DNA from: Seison nebaliae
Taxonomy: Eukaryota > Rotifera > Pararotatoria > Seisonacea > Seisonidae
DNA: 64,000 nucleotides
Direction of reading: 5' to 3'
Assembly: GCA_023231475.1 (NCBI GenBank)
Contig: JALJEE010002021.1
Coordinates: forward strand, 42,489-106,488
Positions 61,790 through 64,000 of this stretch are shown here, piece after piece (position 1 is the first letter of the stretch; every line of letters starts with the position of its first letter). The notes below the pieces were generated by a model. The model was given only the letters and a program-made list of their open reading frames with translations, did not search any database and was not told the origin of the DNA. Position numbers and translations under genes: made by a program.

Positions 61790-62530
61790 GTTCTGAAAGA
61801 TTATCTTCCGATGGTAATTTCTTCAATGGTTCCGTTAACGACCATGATTTGAGCTTTTTCTTGGTTTATTTTAATTCCATTGCGTTCGAGATGTTCTACG
61901 ACGAGGTTTATCTTCTTGATCAGTCGATTTTTTGTTGATACAAAGATCGTGATGTCGTCTGCATATGTGACGAAATCGAACGATATTTGGTTTATTAGGA
62001 GATCATACATTCGATAGGTGAAAAGAGGTTCCATAGATAGATTGAAGAGAAATGATGAGAGAATCGAACCTTGTCTCACGCCTTTATTGGATTTGATTGG
62101 AGATGACTGGAGTGTTTTCCAACTTATTATTGTGTTTGTTTTTTCGTTGATGAATTTGATGAGATTAATTTCACTTTGAGGAAGATGTCGATTTTCCAAT
62201 CGATTTACGATGTTCTGGAAGTTAACATTGTTAAATGCCTTAGATGCATCGATTGCGGCGATGTATGTGGATTCTTTGTTCTTCTTTCTCGCGGAACATA
62301 GCATTTTGATGACATAGCATATAAACTGTTCAATGAACAGTCTTAATTTTTTTGGAACCCGAAGGAGAAGAAGTTAAAATTAATTTATTTTTCTAATCTG
62401 TTTAAAATTATTTTTTCGATTAATTTTAATAGAGTGGAGTCGATCGAGATTGGACGTAGATCTTTTGTGTTGTTCGGGATTTTTCCTTTTACGTCGATTA
62501 GTCGTTTTTCTATACATAATTTTTAGTCGA
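61790..62530 (-). mobile_element. LINE reverse-transcriptase fragment, copy A
   Basis: Read on the minus strand from 62530. KDLRPISIDSTLLKLIEKIIL (reverse-transcriptase fingers) is followed after a break by AIDASKAFNNV, GVRQGSILSSFLFNL and the catalytic VTYADDITIF box. These are the ordered motifs of a non-LTR reverse transcriptase. A stop and a frame change separate the first block from the rest, so it is a dead fragment. It is closely similar in protein sequence to the copy at 63193-64000. Confidence 0.88.
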
Positions 62531-63192
62531 CTGAGGCATCGACTCACAATTGTCAGAATGAGTCACTCACATCAGTCGATCGTTTCGACTATTTAACAGC
62601 CCTAGTCTGAACCGAGTATACTCATTGTACTGGATATTTTTATTCCTAATAATTTCAGATAAAAGTTTTATTAATATTTTTAACCCATTATTTAAAAAAT
62701 AACGGGTTTTCCAAAAATAAGTCTTAAGACTCATTTAGTTCATTTCCTCCACGGTATTGATTAGTATTCACATTTTATTTATAATAAATAGATTCTCAAA
62801 ACACTGACAAGTCTGACTCAAGGAACAGTCAAGGTCTGACAGTAAGTTTTAGAAAAAATAAAATTTGGAAAAGTATCAGCATTGTTTTACCTCTCTAATA
62901 GTACCCCCACATTTTGCGGCCCGAACCTCTAAGACCGGTTTTTTTATTAAACTTTAAGCCAAAATATTAAAATGATATTGAGGTACCAAAAAGATGGAAG
63001 AGAATAATCTAAACTTTGGTAACATTTAAGATTTATTTAGAGGCTTATTATTATTTATAAAGCATGTTAAATCCATTTAACATATACAAGATAAGATACA
63101 AACGACGAAAGACAAGGACTACTAGACCGTGGAGAAAAAGATAAAAGAGGTGACCCTAGAAGCGATTCATGTGAGTGAATGTTCTAGGTGTT
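62531..63192. other. Spacer between LINE copies
   Basis: About 660 bp without coding capacity. Contains the sequence 62579-62605 that recurs at 30331-30357, probably the end of a hAT-type element. Confidence 0.4.
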
Positions 63193-64000
63193 TCAATTTA
63201 GTGTGTTATGTATGGAATTTTTTTTCAATAGTAGTTTGTCGTTATGAAAATTATGATAGTCTTTATTACTTAGTTGTTCTCTAACTGATCTTGCAGTAGT
63301 TTTCATTTCATACGGGATTCTATTTTCGATGTTGAAGTTTTCTATCAAGTTTTCGAGCTGTCTTTTTTCGATGGAGTAATATGACAAGATGAGTTTCCGG
63401 AAAAGATAAGAAGTGTCAAATCTTCTTCTCAGTTCATTGTATAGTGTCTCGTATTGTGATGACTTTATTTTGAGGATGAAGTCTCTTTGTCGTTCGTATA
63501 GGATGATTGGAAGTGGCTTATAGTCGATTATGAAGAAGCTGGCTTGTTGATCTTGTTTTTGATGTTGTTGATCATCATATCGTCGTTGAGATTGTTAGTA
63601 ATTTCTATTCCGAGAATATTTATTTGTTTTTGAGTCGTGATCGGCTTGTTCCCTCTTCGGTTTGACCGTTTATCACCATGATTTGAGTTTTCTCTGGATT
63701 TTTTTGTATTCCGTTTCGTTCGAGATGTTCTGCGGCTACTTTTATCTTTTTGAGTAGTCGATCTTTTGTTGATGCGATGAGCGTGATGTCATCTGCATAG
63801 GTGATGAAGTCGATTGAAGTTTGTTTAATGAGCAAATCGTTCATTCGGAAGTTGAATAGCGGTTCCATCGATAAGTTGAATAAGAAAGGTGATAGAATAG
63901 AACCTTGTCTAACTCCTTTATTGGACTTAATTGGTGGAGAGTGAATTTGTTTCCAATTGATTATCGTGTTAGTTTTTTCGTTTATCAGTTTGATGAGATT
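63193..64000 (-). mobile_element. LINE reverse-transcriptase fragment, copy B (runs off window)
   Basis: Minus strand, entering from beyond 64000: LINEKTNTIINWK, GVRQGSILSPFLFNLSMEPLF, ITYADDITLIAS, HLERNGIQKNPEKTQIMV, then, after frame changes near 63540-63630, the C-terminal part with RQRDFILKIKSSQYE and YYSIEKRQLENL ending at 63193. Motif order and wording match copy A with many shared residues, so both are copies of one family. Frameshifts in this piece show decay at least in its 3' part. Confidence 0.88.

Overview
The window is animal nuclear DNA from a compact, very AT-rich genome. Most introns I could reconstruct are 41-56 nt, with GT at the donor and AG at the acceptor, and many acceptors read AAG rather than CAG. 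The metazoan genes (WIP, CRTC, VAC14, cysteine dioxygenase, a class B GPCR) rule out plants, fungi and bacteria. Tiny introns, dense gene packing, runs of Asn/Ser/His/Asp and a two-headed M1 aminopeptidase would fit a nematode, an acariform mite or a similar small invertebrate; I cannot settle which. Spliced models are hand-built. Each model with joined exons keeps a continuous frame, and coordinates span the whole coding region including introns.

Layout. 0-3 kb: a serpin 3' end, mitochondrial ribosomal protein uL10m (-), and an unrecognised secreted protein. 3.9-5.9 kb: exocyst Exo84, intronless and apparently without its PH domain. 5.9-11.3 kb: no recognised gene. 11.3-13.8 kb: a class B (secretin-type) GPCR. 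14-15.2 kb: two short mitochondrial-protein genes on the minus strand (bL21m, ATP synthase subunit e). 15.7-18.9 kb: a tandem pair of arsenite methyltransferases. 19.1-22.2 kb: a CRTC (CREB coactivator) gene with a long polyasparagine region. 22.2-31.6 kb: gene-poor, with one B-box protein, a LINE relic and repeat remnants. 31.6-33.7 kb: RPA32 and cysteine dioxygenase, head to head. 34.3-37.3 kb: VAC14.

37.7-39.6 kb holds the most unusual gene. It is a single-pass protein built from Niemann-Pick C1-like luminal domains (N-terminal sterol-binding type plus middle luminal type), with no first transmembrane helix and no sterol-sensing or Patched region, mounted on a Thr-rich stalk.

40.1-50.3 kb: a WASP-interacting protein (WIP) gene. 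A 1,090-codon exon lies inside its long intron and is in phase to act as an alternative first exon. 52.9-59.2 kb: a type II membrane aminopeptidase with two complete M1 catalytic units in one chain. 59.9 kb: tRNA-Glu(UUC). 60.5-64 kb: mobile-element debris (hAT transposase relic and two copies of one LINE reverse transcriptase).

There is no operon logic. The recurring themes are membrane traffic and lipid handling (Exo84, VAC14, NPC1-like), sulfur and arsenic chemistry (cysteine dioxygenase, As3MT) and actin control (WIP).
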